Below, in pieces: positions 33,368 through 44,995 of a DNA stretch of 64,000 bases. Source of the stretch: Capsicum annuum (lineage: Eukaryota; Streptophyta; Magnoliopsida; Solanales; Solanaceae); assembly GCF_002878395.1 (NCBI RefSeq), contig NC_061121.1, forward strand, positions 16,546,639-16,610,638, given 5' to 3'. Both the position numbers and the translations under genes were made by a program. The notes under the pieces are model-generated. The model was not told the DNA's origin. It did not search any database and worked only from the letters and a program-made list of their open reading frames with translations. The first letter of the stretch is position 1, and the number at the start of each line of letters is the position of its first letter.

Positions 33368-35764
33368 GTTGTTTGATTCCCAAATATTATTAATATTTTA
33401 TGATGGTAAAGCATATCTATTATTCATAATAAGTTCTACCTAAGAGAATCCCTCTTCCTTGTTTAATATTCAAAAACTTATTGGCTCGTCTAATCCAGAT
33501 TTGGCAAGATAGGCCTAATCATTTTTGGAATAAGAACTCGATCGATTTTATTTAAGGATGTTGAGAAATGCCAACCAATACATCAGAATCCCGATACCTT
33601 AAACTATATCATGAAATCTAAAATATTTACTTACATATAATTGCGCTATTGTTAGAAACAATATTATTATTTATGTTGTTGTTGCAATGACTTGTTTGAA
33701 TGAATTTGATAAAGTTTGAATTTCCTTCACCTAATTCTTCAAAATAGTACAATTTCTTGAAATAAAACAAACAATTTCTTCCTAATTTGGTAGGTTTGAG
33801 TTGAGAAAAAAAAAACAATTTGACTAAACTTGGGACCCTTCTGTCACAAAACAACAAAAGACAGGGGCTCTAGCACGAAAATCATAAAAGATATTGTGTT
33901 TGTCACAAAGCTTATAGGCCTCCTAATCATTAGTTTCAAAAGTTGTTTTTGCCTAAATACCACCTACTTAAAGAATATTAATTGCATTTTAATCAACAAA
34001 GGTTAGAAGCAATTCCAAATTCTTGCAATTTTTATTTTTTTAAAGTTTCAATGGTATCTTTACCAAATAAAGCAATCATTTTATTGGTTTGTGGGGTTTG
34101 CACTTTACACCATGCATGTCGTGCACACAAGAAATAGATTAGATTACAAATATGATAGGGATCAGTGGAAAAAGTAAGTCATTTAGTGTAATATTTGCAA
34201 CAAACTTGTGACTTTTTTTTGGTTGAAGAAAAAAAATCTACTATTAATATAGTTCTTAATTGGAAAAAGTAAGTCATTTAGTGAAATATTTGCAACAAAC
34301 TTGTGAGACCTTTTTTTTGTTGAAGAAAAAGAATCTACTACTAATAGTTTCATTAGAGTGTTTGATGAGTGAAGTTTTGCTTTTTTAGGTATATGTAATT
34401 TTAATTTTTAAGCTATTAATAAGTGGTTTAAAGTAAATCATAGACATTTTTACATTTTAATCAAAGAGGAACAACTTTTATCGTCAAATAATAAAAATAT
34501 ATCACTATCATATTTACTTTAAAGCACTTAAGTAGGGGTTTTCGCTTTTCATGAATGTCTCTGCCTCGATTTTTATGTGAGTTTTACCCGTCTTTTTCTC
34601 TATTTGCTTCCAACTCTTTATGATGATTAGCATTAAGGAGATTTAGTAACAAAGATTATTGTACCTAATTTCTATTTTCTTTCCTTGACTATAGATTATC
34701 TCATTAACCATAAAATAAGGAATTTAAGATTTAATTATTTCTAAATATAAAATATGCCATTATTTTTAGAAAAAAAACTAGACATAAAAGTCTCTATATT
34801 TTTTTGAGACAAAATTCTTTAGGTGGAGGTAAGGGGATCTTTTTATGAGAATTAATTAAATCCACCTTTAAGATATCAAGTAGCATCTTAACAAGTGCAC
34901 TACTACTTAATAAGCTTTTGAATATTATCATGGTAAGCACAATTCTCTTTTAACATAATCCATATTAATGGTCTTGCATGTCTTACAAAGTTGCAAATAA
35001 TCATGTTGCATTTTCTATATTAAAAAAAAAAAAAGAATATGAAGTCCTAATTACTTTGATTCAATGTTCCCCAAATTAAATATGATTTTGTACCAAATCT
35101 CACTACTCTAAAATGATTAAACATTGTGATAACAAAATAGTTAATTAAATGGTCAGTTATTAGTTGACTTTTGATCAATTGTCTTTGACGAAAAATTAGT
35201 TTGTGTTCCGTCCATATTTAACTTGATACTCTTAAAGATAAAATAAATAAAATAATAATTTTATTATATTACTCATAATTGTTATAAGTCATCTCTAGGA
35301 GATTATTATTGGATGAGCTCGATGAACAAAGTTTCCTGATATTTGTTGTTGGTAGAAGGTGTAACAAATATGACGTGAATTTAGTTAAGGTGCGCAAAAC
35401 TTGACCTAGACACCTGAGTTCTAAAAAAAATTATCAGTAAGTCATCGCATTCATTCGGAAATGAGTTGGCAATTGTTACCCCTTCCATTCACTTTTAATT
35501 TTATTAGTCATATTATATCTCCCGAGGTTAAATTATCCGGATTTTTATCAATATTTTAAGATATATATTTTAATTATATATATTAATTAATGTGAGAAAT
35601 ACTGTAAGTTAAGTAATTTTTGTGTAGTTTTTGAATATCTAAATTTTAAATTTTAAATTAATCTAATATAATTTAACTTCAAAAATTAATCAAATTAATT
35701 CTCATAAATTGAAACGTGACAATTGAGAAGTAAAAGTGTGTACGAAGTAACTAATACTACTACC
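32653..35764. other. AT-rich intergenic DNA, with (TA)n microsatellite and SINE scraps
   Basis: No gene recognised. Contains an (AT/ACAT)n microsatellite at about 33305-33364, which creates an artificial Tyr-Ile-rich frame. There is a duplicated ~70-base phrase 'GGAAAAAGTAAGTCATTTAGTG-AATATTTGCAACAAACTTGTGA' at about 34165 and 34261, and a SolS-like fragment at about 35330-35440. Confidence 0.55.
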
Positions 35765-35940
35765 AAATAAGAAGAAGTGGATGGACCACCAAAGGATGTG
35801 GTGCAGTGAATGGGGATGCTCCTCCATTAACCAGAGGTCTCAGGTTAGAGCCCTGAATATGAAAAAAAATTTGATAAAAACCGCTACCTTCCGAATAGGA
35901 CCCTACCCGGTGCGAAACCAAAAAATAAGAAGTGGATGGA
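35765..35940 (+). mobile_element. SolS-type SINE with 18-bp target duplication
   Basis: The element body (35783-35922) is flanked by identical copies of AAATAAGAAGTGGATGGA (35765-35782 and 35923-35940). Its 5' part is tRNA-like: GGATGTGGTGCAGTGAATGG as a box A region and AGGTTAGAGCCC as a box B variant of RNA polymerase III promoters. It continues 'TGAATATGAAAAAAAATTTGATAAAAACCGCT...GGACCCTACCCGGTGCGAAACCAAAA', recognisable as a Solanaceae SINE body. The perfect 18-base duplication points to a fairly recent insertion by LINE machinery. Non-coding; a minus-strand frame of 69 codons across it is incidental. Confidence 0.85.
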
Positions 35941-37084
35941 GAGAGAGTACATAGTCTTGGGCTGTGCATTAGTTCAAATGAACTTGAAATGGCATCTTGA
36001 TTTTAAAATTTTGTTTTTTCAAAAGAGTTGGTTGCATATTTTGACAACTTAAAAGAACAAACGTTCATTTTCATAGGATGCGTTTGTTTACACTTGTCAA
36101 AGTCACAATCATCAATGAAACCAAATATTTAGGGCTAGTCAAACTCTCAAGCCATGTCTTTTAGTTTCTTTATAATTCACAATTTTAATTTGGTACAACT
36201 TATGGATGACATGATATTAGATAGGAGATTATGGAGGTCATGAATTAGGATACTGGATAGGATTATATTCATATTTAATTTCTATTACCATTTATTGTTC
36301 TGTATAATTTGATTTTAATAGTGTTATTGTTATAGTATTGTTCTTTTATTATATATTGTTTTTAGTAATGTCAGTTTTTTTTTTAGGAGAAAAGACATGG
36401 GCTGGCCATTTTAAAAAAAAATGACCCACAATTTTAAAATGTGGACAATTGGAGTCAGTCGGCCTAATTTATTTTCCTTTTTTAGCCATTTGGTTCGTCG
36501 GTCGCATACAGTCTTTATACCCATTTGATACACTTTTATACCATGTTGATACAATATATACACCACATAAATACATCTTTCACAGAGAAAATTTGTGCAA
36601 GCATATACAGTAGCTATACCAAATTGATACAGTACATATAACACCCACGTAACTAATATCCGGACAACTAATACCTGCATAATTCTAACCATCTATCAAG
36701 GTTTAACAACTCAATTAAGATAGAAATTTTAGTTAAATTAGTAGTAATTAACTAATCAATAAAAATATGATAAAATTAACAAATTAAGGTTTAACTATTC
36801 AATAAAGATACAAAATTTTAGGTGAAGTTAATAAATTGAATAAATTGAAATCGACGAGCGACGGCCACAATGCAAATATTTGCTTTCAGCGCGGAGGTTT
36901 AACATATTTTCAATGTTACCAAACAGAACTAAAATGGCGAAAAATGGGGTTTTGTAATTCCATGATCATTTTATGTCTTTTTTTTCAGCCTAATGACTAT
37001 TTTCGTCCACCCCCCACCTTTTTTTATATATATATATATATTTAATACTTCTTATATAGACTGTTTTTTATTTTGAAATCGAGG
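35941..37084. other. Intergenic DNA, no gene recognised
   Basis: Contains a dispersed-repeat-like section at about 36395-37020 (GACATGGGCTGGCCATTT near the left, TTTTTTTTCAGCCTAATGACTATTTTCGTCC near the right) and a short (TA)n run at 37024-37040. The 93-codon minus frame (36411-36692) has no motif I can place. Confidence 0.5.
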
Positions 37085-37440
37085 GTATATCGAAAACAAT
37101 CACTCTACCGCTAAGGTAGAGATCGGTCTGCCTACACCCCAACGACAACTTACTAGTGTAATCTCATCAAGTGGTGTCTATCAAAAACAACCACTCTACC
37201 TCTATGGTAGAGATTAGGTCTGCGTACACCCCACGACAACATGCTAGTGTAATCTCATCAAGTGACGTCTATCGAAAACAACCACTCTACCTATACGGTA
37301 GAGATTAGGTCTGCGACGCCCCAACGAGAACATATTAGTGTAATCTCATCAAGTGGTGTCTATCGAAAATAACCGCTCTACTTGTAAGGTAGAGATTAGG
37401 TTTGCGTACACAATACACACCAAGATAAATCCCACTTAAT
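37085..37440 (+). repeat. Four 91-base tandem units built from a rearranged RTE/TS tail
   Basis: The phrase CACTCTACC recurs at 37101, 37192 and 37283 and (as CGCTCTACT) near 37374, giving a 91-base period. Each unit has the plus-strand tail head (TCTATCGAAAACAACCACTC then GGTAGAGATTAGGTCTGCGTACACCCC), followed by the tail end in reverse orientation (ACAACATGCTAGTGTAATCT then CATCAAGTGGTG). The last unit switches to the ordinary tail direction (CCCACTTAATGAGATTACACTGG...). So the monomer itself is a plus/minus chimera, amplified in tandem. Confidence 0.8.
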
Positions 37441-39450
37441 GAGATTACACTGGAAATATTATTATCGTAGTAACTTGATCGATTCAATAGTTATGATTTC
37501 ACTGCTATACGCATTATAATTTTAGTTGGTGACTTCAAAATGTAATATTCATTGAAGTTTTTACAATTTTTACATATATATTCAAGCTTTATATTTAAAA
37601 TAACGGGTTTAATTAAAGTCGTAGTTTGTTAGCTATAAGTATGAAAATGCTAAAGAAAATATGCAAAATGAAAAGAGAAAAGGAAATAATATTATACAAT
37701 ATTGACATAGTTAATACTTTCTCTTTCTCATTAGTGAAGAAAGATTAACATCTTTTCATATTTAAGAGTTAGTTACTATCTTTATTTTATCTATGACACG
37801 CTCTAATTAGAACGATTTGATGTATTTAAGATTATAAGATTTTAAATAATTTTTTATATATATTAAAATTTTCAATTTATAATTTCGTCTCAGATCAAAT
37901 ATTGATGATGTTTGTATAACTTTGACATGCCAGATGTACAGATAATCATGAGTTAGAATGCAAATTGTGAAATTAGATACTATGGCAAATTACTTCCTCC
38001 GTTTCGTTTTGGTTGACCCTCTTCCTAAAAATATTTGTTTCAATTTACTTGTTCCTTTAATGAAATCAAGAGGATTTTATTATGTTCTTCCAATACTACC
38101 CTCGACATTAAATAACTAAATAAAGTGTATTTATTTAAATTTATATTTTCAAAATATAATTAATGAGGCTAATTTGATAAAACAGACCTCTAATTAATAT
38201 TTTTTTAATGGGTGTATCAAGTATACAGAGCCCAAGTAGATTAGAACATTAAAAAAATTCAATTTCCCTTTCAAAGGAAACAATCAATAAAATAATTAGA
38301 CTTTCAACAGTTGTATTCCATTTATGTGTATTATGTGGGACCCTTTTACCTGATTTTTGGGGTACGGGGTAGTAGCTAACTATATATATGAAGTATGAAT
38401 GAAAACAGAAATAAATGAAACTTTAATTTGGAATTATCAAGTGGACATTGGAAGAGTAAGTCCCTTAATTTATCTCTTGATCATTTTCTTTTTAGAATTT
38501 GATAATTAATTTTCTTTAATCCTATGAGTTTACATTTTGTTGTTTTTGTGGACTTCTCTTTACAACTTACAAGTAAAAATAATATATACACCAAGTGATT
38601 GTGATGGGATTGATAGGATCCCGTACTTAATTGGAGTTGTCGATTTAGAGTGCTAGCTACGATTTTTTTTTAGTTAGAAAGTGCTTTTCCCTTAAATTAA
38701 TTTTATGCAACACGAATTTTGATCAGTCGAGCTTCAAAGCCAGTAGGTTGCATGAGAAACCGAAAAAAAGTAAAAATTCAACAACAATGTATTTAGTGTA
38801 ATCCGACATGTAGAGTTCAGGGAGGACAGAATGTACGTAGACGTTTTCCCACCATTATAGGATAGAAACTCAAGTCTCAACTCATAAAAAAAGATTTCAA
38901 AGCAAGATTTGAGAATGAAAATATGACAGCAAAATACCAAGATATGAAGTAAATGAAGCAACATATAACAATCTACATTATTAAATGAAAACTTTTCTAT
39001 TTTGGTTTCATTTTTTTTTCCTTTTGTTGTTCATCTTTTCATTTGCTTTTGATATTGATTGTTTTTATGATTACGCAAGTTTCCAACTTGTTTATTTCTT
39101 CTTATATATATTTTGTTCTTATATGAAGACAACTTTTAAAATTCTAGTTGACCTATAGCTCAGTTTTATTCATTGCATGCCAAAAAATGATTGCTTTATT
39201 TCCAAACTATGACCTTTCAAGAAAGTTGCATTTTCACTTAGTTTGAAGATATCATATTTATTTGTCCATGAATTTACAAATTTGATTGTGTTAATCTCTT
39301 AAATGGTTTAGGTAATGTCTTTTGTCATTGTTGTCATTTTATACTATCAATCTGGTGTCTGATTGAGACTTTTTCAGCCATTACAACAACTACTTAATGC
39401 TTACTTAAAAGAATCTGTGGTTTTTAGGGGTTCTTGATTAATTAATAGTA
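37441..39450. other. Intergenic DNA; probable distal upstream region of the DUF1336 gene
   Basis: No other gene recognised. Near 37993 a Stowaway-type end (CTTCCTCCGTTTCGTTTTGGTTGA) begins a degraded MITE of unclear right edge. The 3' part may hold the DUF1336 promoter, described separately. Confidence 0.5.
38381..38456 (+). promoter_or_regulatory. Candidate promoter and 5' UTR exon of the DUF1336 gene (tentative)
   Basis: TATATATATG at 38381-38390 could be a TATA box. About 65 bases downstream is a consensus donor GTAAGT (38456 on), and an acceptor-like ATAATCTTGCAG ends at 40087, 53 bases before the start codon. This would give a ~1.6-kb 5' UTR intron. There is no direct evidence of transcription. 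Confidence 0.3.
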
Positions 39451-39454
39451 GTAA

Positions 39455-39632
39455 CATTTTGTTTGATAGAGGACTTTTACTTGTTACTTCGATTGCTTTG
39501 TTGATCTCGCTATTTTTCTGTCGTCTTATCTTGTAAGGAAATAGCCTCTGTACCCCCACAAAGGTAGTGGTAAAGTCTGTGTACATCGTACCCTGCCTAG
39601 ACCCCACTTGTGGGATTATATTGTTGTTGCTT
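39455..39632 (+). repeat. RTE/TS-SINE tail upstream of the DUF1336 gene
   Basis: Reads AAGGAAATAGCCTCTGTACC, CCACAAAGGTAGTGGTAAAG, TCTGTGTACATCGTACCCTG, CCTAGACCCCACTTGTGGGA, TTATATTGTTGTTGC: a clear plus-strand member of the tail family ending in TTG units. The T-rich stretch before it fits an RTE 3' UTR. Confidence 0.7.
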
Positions 39633-40140
39633 TTCTTTTTCAATCTTGAGATATTTCCTGATTTTCTTGATTTGGGGTTATCAAAAACTCCTATAGTTTT
39701 CCTTCTGTTGGAAAATGAAGGTTAGTCTTTATCTGATCTTCCAATGATCATGTCAAATTAGACACCAATATTTTGATTGCAAAAAAAATATCCTTTTGCT
39801 TTCACAAGTTGCCAAACAATCAACATCTAACTAGTTGTCTTATATATGTATTGGTTATGTGTATATTTCATTTTCAAGATTCACCTAATCTTATTTTGTC
39901 TATGAAGGTCACTCTCCTCCAAATGTGGTCATTTAAGTCCTTTGTTCCTTTAGGGAATTGCTTTGAGAAGTTGATTTTACCATTTTTTGGCATGTGAGGT
40001 AATGAATGATTGGTACTTTGCACCTTTTATCAAATACTAGAATACCATGTTTTGTTTTGGTCATATTTGAATGTTATAATCTTGCAGTTTTTGTTGATTT
40101 ATGCAAAAGGAGGAAAGGAGTATTTTCTGGTGTTTGAGAT

Positions 40141-43100
40141 ATGGGTGGATGTGTGTCGAGTTCGTCTAGGAAGATAAAGTTAAAAACGAAGTACATTCCC
40201 AAGACTCGTAGGTTTCGAAGAAAGGCACCATCTTCTGTTTCTGTTGCACCTATTGAGCAACTTACTGTGGCGGGAGATTGTGTAACGGATGTTGATGTTT
40301 GTGAGTTTGTCACCATAGACTGCGAGAGCAGGACGTCAAGTCCTGCATTTCATCACTCCGAAGACTATCACCATGTTGATGTAACCGGTATGGATACTTC
40401 TAATAGGCCTTAATTTAGTAGCTCTTTGATTTGGTTATAGGAGTTGGATACCGAGGAAAGTTTAGTATCTTAGATGGTATTAGAAGTGTTTAATTTTCGC
40501 GAATTTACAGGATTAAGCCAAGAGGAAGCATGGTTTGATTCGTGCAGTGTCCTCGATTCTGATTCAGATGAAGACTTTACTAGTGTTCTTGGAGGTAACC
40601 GAAAAATCCTAATCAGAACTCCAACAGTAATTAACCAAAAGAAGCAAATTTTTTGAATTTTCTTTGTAACTTTGCTTCCAGAAATTTGCCCTTCACTAGT
40701 CGTTGCTGCTGGTAGCGCATTAGATCATCAAAGTCAAACTGAAAGCGCTTTACACTTAAGTGATACTGTCAACAACATTGGTATATCATGTGTAAGTGAC
40801 ACTAGAAATGAAATGTTTTGCTTCATGTCTTTGGTAAATTTTCCAAGTTGATTCGCCGATGCTTGATTCAGGTGGATGGAAATATTACTAAGCGGAGCAA
40901 CATTGTGGAGGATCCAAGTTTGACATCTCAACGAAGGAAGATATCCGTTGTAACACTTGCTGTTAGTAAGATACTACATGATGGAGACACGACGACTGAG
41001 TTTTGTAAGTGTCATCGCAAATACTAATGCTAATGTTTCTGCAATGAACTTTGTGCTTCTATTATGAACTGAACTTTAATATGCATCCGGTTATTTTTAT
41101 TTGTCACCATCGCGTACCTATTTTTCTGTCAAAATCTAAAGGACTTCATAAGAAAAACAGGTTCGTCAAGGAGATTATTGTATCGTCCAAGAGCAGGATT
41201 TCTTGTTCCACATACCAGTGATGTGAAATCGACTCAAGGATGTTGGAGTCCCATATCACCTTCCGTATTTAAGCTTCGTGGCGTGAATTATTTCAGGCAT
41301 GTTACTGTGGTTACGTTATTTATTCGGCTTATCTACATTGTGTACAGTGAGATTTGCAAAAGTTTCTTGTTTTGCTCTGCGTTCAAGCTTATAAGATTTC
41401 TATATTTCTCAAATGCAGGGATAAAAGGAAATCTCCTGCGACGAATTGTTGCCCTTACGTACCTATTGGTGTTGATTTATTTGTCTGTCCGCGGAAGATA
41501 TCTCACATTGCACGGCATCTTGAACTTCCCTTTGTAGAGCCACATGAAAGAGTTCCATCACTGCTCATTGTCAATATACAGGTCCTTATAAATAAGACTT
41601 GGCATTTCGGACCTTTTTTTGACAGTGTGATACATTTATTCTGTTAGTTGGGATTAAGTACATGCACTAAGGCTCCATTTATGATGAGAGTCAATGGCTT
41701 GTTATAAGATATAATGGTCAAAAACATACTTGAATCATCACTTATTCACGAGTTTCACACTCCAACTGTCAGTTGTTCCCTTTTCCTACCTGAACTATCA
41801 CCGGTTATTCCATTTTCCTCCTGAACTATCGTCATCTATGTATTAACATACATCTAGTTACTGATAGTTGTCCTAATCAGCTTCGAGGTGTGTTTGTAAT
41901 ACACAGTTGTTGAGCTTCTCAGAACAACTAATAGTTGAGGTGTGAAACTCGTGAAAAAAATGATAGTTCATGTGTGTTTTTTGACCATTAGTTCTTGTTA
42001 TTCTTATTGTTAGTTTGTTATTTGGGCGAGACAGGCTTAAATTGAGCGACATAGATAATGAGGTTTCATATAGCCGACCCAACTTGCCTATGACTCAGGG
42101 TAGTAGCTGTTTTTATCTTTGTGTTTGCGCGTGACTTGTAAACATTACGGATTTTGTTGTCGCAGCTGCCTTTTTACCCTACTTCGATGTTCCTCGGGGA
42201 CAATGACGGGGAGGGAATGAGCCTTGTACTATATTTCAAAGTAACAGAAAATTTTGAAAAAGAGGTTTCTTCACAATTTCAAGACAGTATAAAGGTAATA
42301 ATAACCCATTCTTCCCATTTCCCTTTTGTTGAATACTACTTTCTGTCAATTAGATTACATGAATTGACCCGTTTCTTACTCATTCATATGGCAGAAATTT
42401 GTAACGGATGAAGTGGAAACCGTAAAGGGTTTCGCGAAGGAATCAACGGTTCCTTTCAGAGAAAGACTCAAAATTATGGTTGGTGTAGCCAATCCTGAAG
42501 ACCTTCATTTAAATCCCGCGGAGAAAAAGCTCTTACACGCGTATAATGAAAAACCAGTGCTTTCGCGTCCTCAACATGCTTTCTACGAGGTATTTCTTTC
42601 GTATTCTAAAATCAATAAATCATGTATTCCTATGGATCTCATAGCTGTTTGTTGTTAAAATCATTTCTTGAATAGTGGCTTATAATCTCATTGCGAAGGT
42701 GTAGTCTCTTTTGAGTTTTTGGCGAATCCTTCATTGCTTATATTATTTTTCGAAGAGTACTTGTGTATAACTATGTTGCTCGGATGCTGCATCCCCGTCG
42801 GATCCTTAAAAAAATGCACTACTCTTAGAGGATCCGGCATGCAATGGGCTATATTTTTGAAGTAGTCGAGCAACATAGGTGCACTAATACGTCTTGCATA
42901 TACTGAAATTTCAGTTGATACTAGCTTCATTTAAGAATAGAAGTCGCTTTACGTAAAGAAGTTGAACATTGAACCTATATTATACTACAGATAAAATTCT
43001 CATAAATATTAATTACAACAACATATACCAGTGTAGTCCCACAAAGTGAGGTTCAGAGAGGGTAGAGTGTACGAGACCTTACATTACTTCAGAGGTAGAG

Positions 43101-44189
43101 AGGCTGGTTCCGATAGGCTATTCTCATAATACTAATTACAACAACAACAACATATACCGAGTGAAGTCCCACTAAGTGGAGTCTGGAGAGGGTAGAGTGT
43201 ATACAGACCTTATCCCTACCATAGAGGTAGAGAGGTTTATTCCGATAGACTCGTCTTATTATACTAATTACCTAAAATATATATTTGAAACGTTTTACGA
43301 ATCTTATGGATGATTTTTGTACAGGGAGACAATTACTTCGAAATAGACTTGGATGTTCATCGATTCAGTTACATTTCCAGGAAAGGATTTGAAGCATTTA
43401 GAGAAAGACTGAAACATGGAATTCTTGATCTTGGATTGACAATTCAGGTATACTTATCATACGTTTGAATATTTTTTGCGCCCTCCTATTAAAGATCATA
43501 AGTTTCGTACTTTGAATTCTTAACTTATTTGAGAACGGAAAGATCCATTAGATAACAAACTATTGGTTCTAAGTCATCTCAAACGATTAATCAACAATTT
43601 GAAGTGCTTTTATTGCACATTCTTGACGAAACAGTGTGATCTTAGTTTACATTGTTTCATGGCGTCTCCACGTCCTCCCTTTCCCTGCCAAAAGAAAGAA
43701 AAGAGTCAATTGTCGCAGAACTATCATTTTTTTTTCGCGAGTTTCACACCCTAACTATCAGTTGTTTCTTTTTCTTACTTTGAGCTATCACCATCTATTT
43801 ATTGAAACACACCTCAAAGCTGATTAAGCCAACTGCCAGTTGTTCCCTTTTCGGACCTGAACTATCACCATCTACTCAACTAGGTGTGTTGTGATACATA
43901 GAAGGTGACAGTTCAGGTAGAAAAAGAAAAAACTGATCGTTGGGTGCGAAACTCCCAAATAAATTATTAGTTCATGTGTGTTTTTGACCATATTCTATAA
44001 TCTTTTTTTTTTTTTTTTTACCTTGATTTTGTTCTTGATTTGAGATATATTTGGATTATAATGCAGGCACAGAAGCAAGAGGAGCTACCAGAGAGAGTAT
44101 TGTGTTGTGTTCAATTGAACAAAATTGATTTTGTAAATTGTGGCCAGATACCTCAACTTATAACTCTTCTTGATAATAATAATAATTGA
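40141..44189 (+). CDS. DUF1336 (EDR2_C domain) protein, ten exons, 480 aa
   Basis: Coding exons: 40141-40387, 40511-40594, 40682-40791, 40872-41004, 41161-41296, 41419-41581, 42166-42294, 42395-42589, 43325-43447 and 44067-44189 (stop TGA). They join in frame into 480 residues. The start is MGGCVSSSS: Gly2 and Cys4 form an N-myristoylation/palmitoylation signal, so membrane attachment is likely. A basic stretch ([18 protein letters not shown]) follows, then 'EEAWFDS' and acidic 'DSDSDEDF' (residues 87-105). The DUF1336 domain runs from about residue 220 ('[14 protein letters not shown]') to about 470, with '[12 protein letters not shown]', '[18 protein letters not shown]', '[15 protein letters not shown]', '[19 protein letters not shown]' in pieces and '[14 protein letters not shown]'. 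All introns are GT-AG except intron 5, which is GC-AG (donor CAG|GCATGT at 41297). EDR2 itself adds PH and START domains, absent here; the biochemical function of the short DUF1336 proteins is unknown. The large introns 6, 8 and 9 carry transposons. It faces the WRKY gene tail to tail, 1.9 kb apart. The gene model is strong; the role is unknown. Confidence 0.92.
41714..41990. mobile_element. MITE in intron 6 of the DUF1336 gene
   Basis: About 277 bases with inverted ends of roughly 50 bases: TAATGGTCAAAAACATACTT...CACGAGTTTCACAC on the left and GTGTGAAACTCGTG...GTGTGTTTTTTGACCATTA on the right. Inner phrases 'CAGTTGTTCCCTTTTCCTACCTGAACTATCACC' recur in intron 9. Non-coding. Superfamily not determined because the target duplication is unclear. 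Confidence 0.75.
42771..42878. mobile_element. Short MITE in intron 8 (CTATGTTGCTCG ends)
   Basis: 108 bases with perfect 12-base inverted ends CTATGTTGCTCG/CGAGCAACATAG. The interior (CCGTCGGATCCTTAAAAAAATGCACTACTCTTAGAGGATCCGGCATGC in pieces) is itself palindromic. A very common Solanaceae MITE type with these termini is familiar to me. Confidence 0.8.
43008..43262 (-). repeat. Two adjacent RTE/TS-SINE tails in intron 8
   Basis: Two minus-orientation tails about 125 bases apart, each starting with CAA units (ATTACAACAACATATACC; ATTACAACAACAACAACATA), then GTCCCAC-AAGTG, AGAGGGTAGAGTGTA, CAGAGGTAGAGAGG or ATAGAGGTAGAGAGG, and TTCCGATAG. They lie end to end, probably from a local duplication or repeated insertion. 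Confidence 0.75.
43690..43993. mobile_element. MITE in intron 9, same family as the intron 6 copy
   Basis: Shares with 41714-41990 the end blocks (CGAGTTTCACAC near the left, TTAGTTCATGTGTGTTTTTGACCATA at the right) and the interior 'CAGTTGTTCCCTTTTCGGACCTGAACTATCACCATCTA'. Its left edge is more decayed, so the start is approximate. Confidence 0.65.
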
Positions 44190-44995
44190 AATGATTGAGA
44201 GCTAGGCCAATAGTTGTATATATTTTTGTCACAAGAAAAGAGACTATGAATTCTGAAATGTAACGATTAAACCAATTTTTATTTGTATTAAGAGTGACAC
44301 ATAATGTCAAAAAAGTAAACAACTTTTTCAATGAAATATAGTATGACAAAAAAGTGAAAGTTGAATTTTTTTTTCCATGGTATAATAGGCCACATCAACT
44401 TTTAAAAAAGTCCTCTTGGTGGTCCTTAATTAACGGCCGAAATGCGCACGTACTGATTTTGGAATCACTCGTATTCGTATTGAGTAAACATTTACATGTT
44501 TACTTGCTTTGAAATAAATTTTAATTTCTTATGGTAAAAATAACTTTAAATATGTGGTATTTGAAGTTTCATATAGTGGAGATTAGACATATATTTACTT
44601 AAACTTCAGGCACATAAGGTAGAAGCTTAGTTATTTTTGCCTGAATTTCAAATGATTTTGCTTGTAGTTTATACACATATAGCTAAAGTTCAATCATTTC
44701 AGCCTAAGCTACTGCCATATATTTAATTTTAGACATTGCATGTCTGAAATTGTTTCGAAGTGAACAGACATGTAAAATTTCTTTAAATCGAGTATAAGTT
44801 AAATAGTTATCTCCAAATAAAATACCTGTAAAATTTAGATTAATAGCATCCACTGACCATTTTTTAGCTCTAGCTTTGAAAAATGTTGCTGTCCGTAATT
44901 TCAAATTCATCATATGAAAACTCCAACGCAATAAAATAGTAACATTTACCCAAATTAAGTGAGGCAAACAACATAAATTCCAATAGTTTTTAGCT
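44190..44995. other. 3' flank of the DUF1336 gene
   Basis: Should contain the 3' UTR. AATGAAATA at about 44330 may act as a near-consensus poly(A) signal, but this is not certain. An 87-codon minus frame at 44704-44967 has no recognised motif and lies in AT-rich sequence; I do not call a gene. Confidence 0.5.

Noticed and set aside
33138..33443. 101-codon plus frame with a Tyr-Ile run
   Set aside because: The run is translation of the (AT)n microsatellite; no conserved residues around it.
35760..35969. 69-codon minus frame with cysteines and prolines
   Set aside because: It lies across a SINE and both of its target duplications; composition reflects the SINE.
40474..40656. Independent 60-codon frame in the DUF1336 gene
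   Set aside because: Only 40511-40594 is coding (exon 2); the rest is intron on both sides, shown by matching splice sites and phase.
44704..44967. 87-codon minus frame between the DUF1336 gene and the repeats
   Set aside because: No motif, no splice or promoter context, AT-rich sequence; insufficient support.
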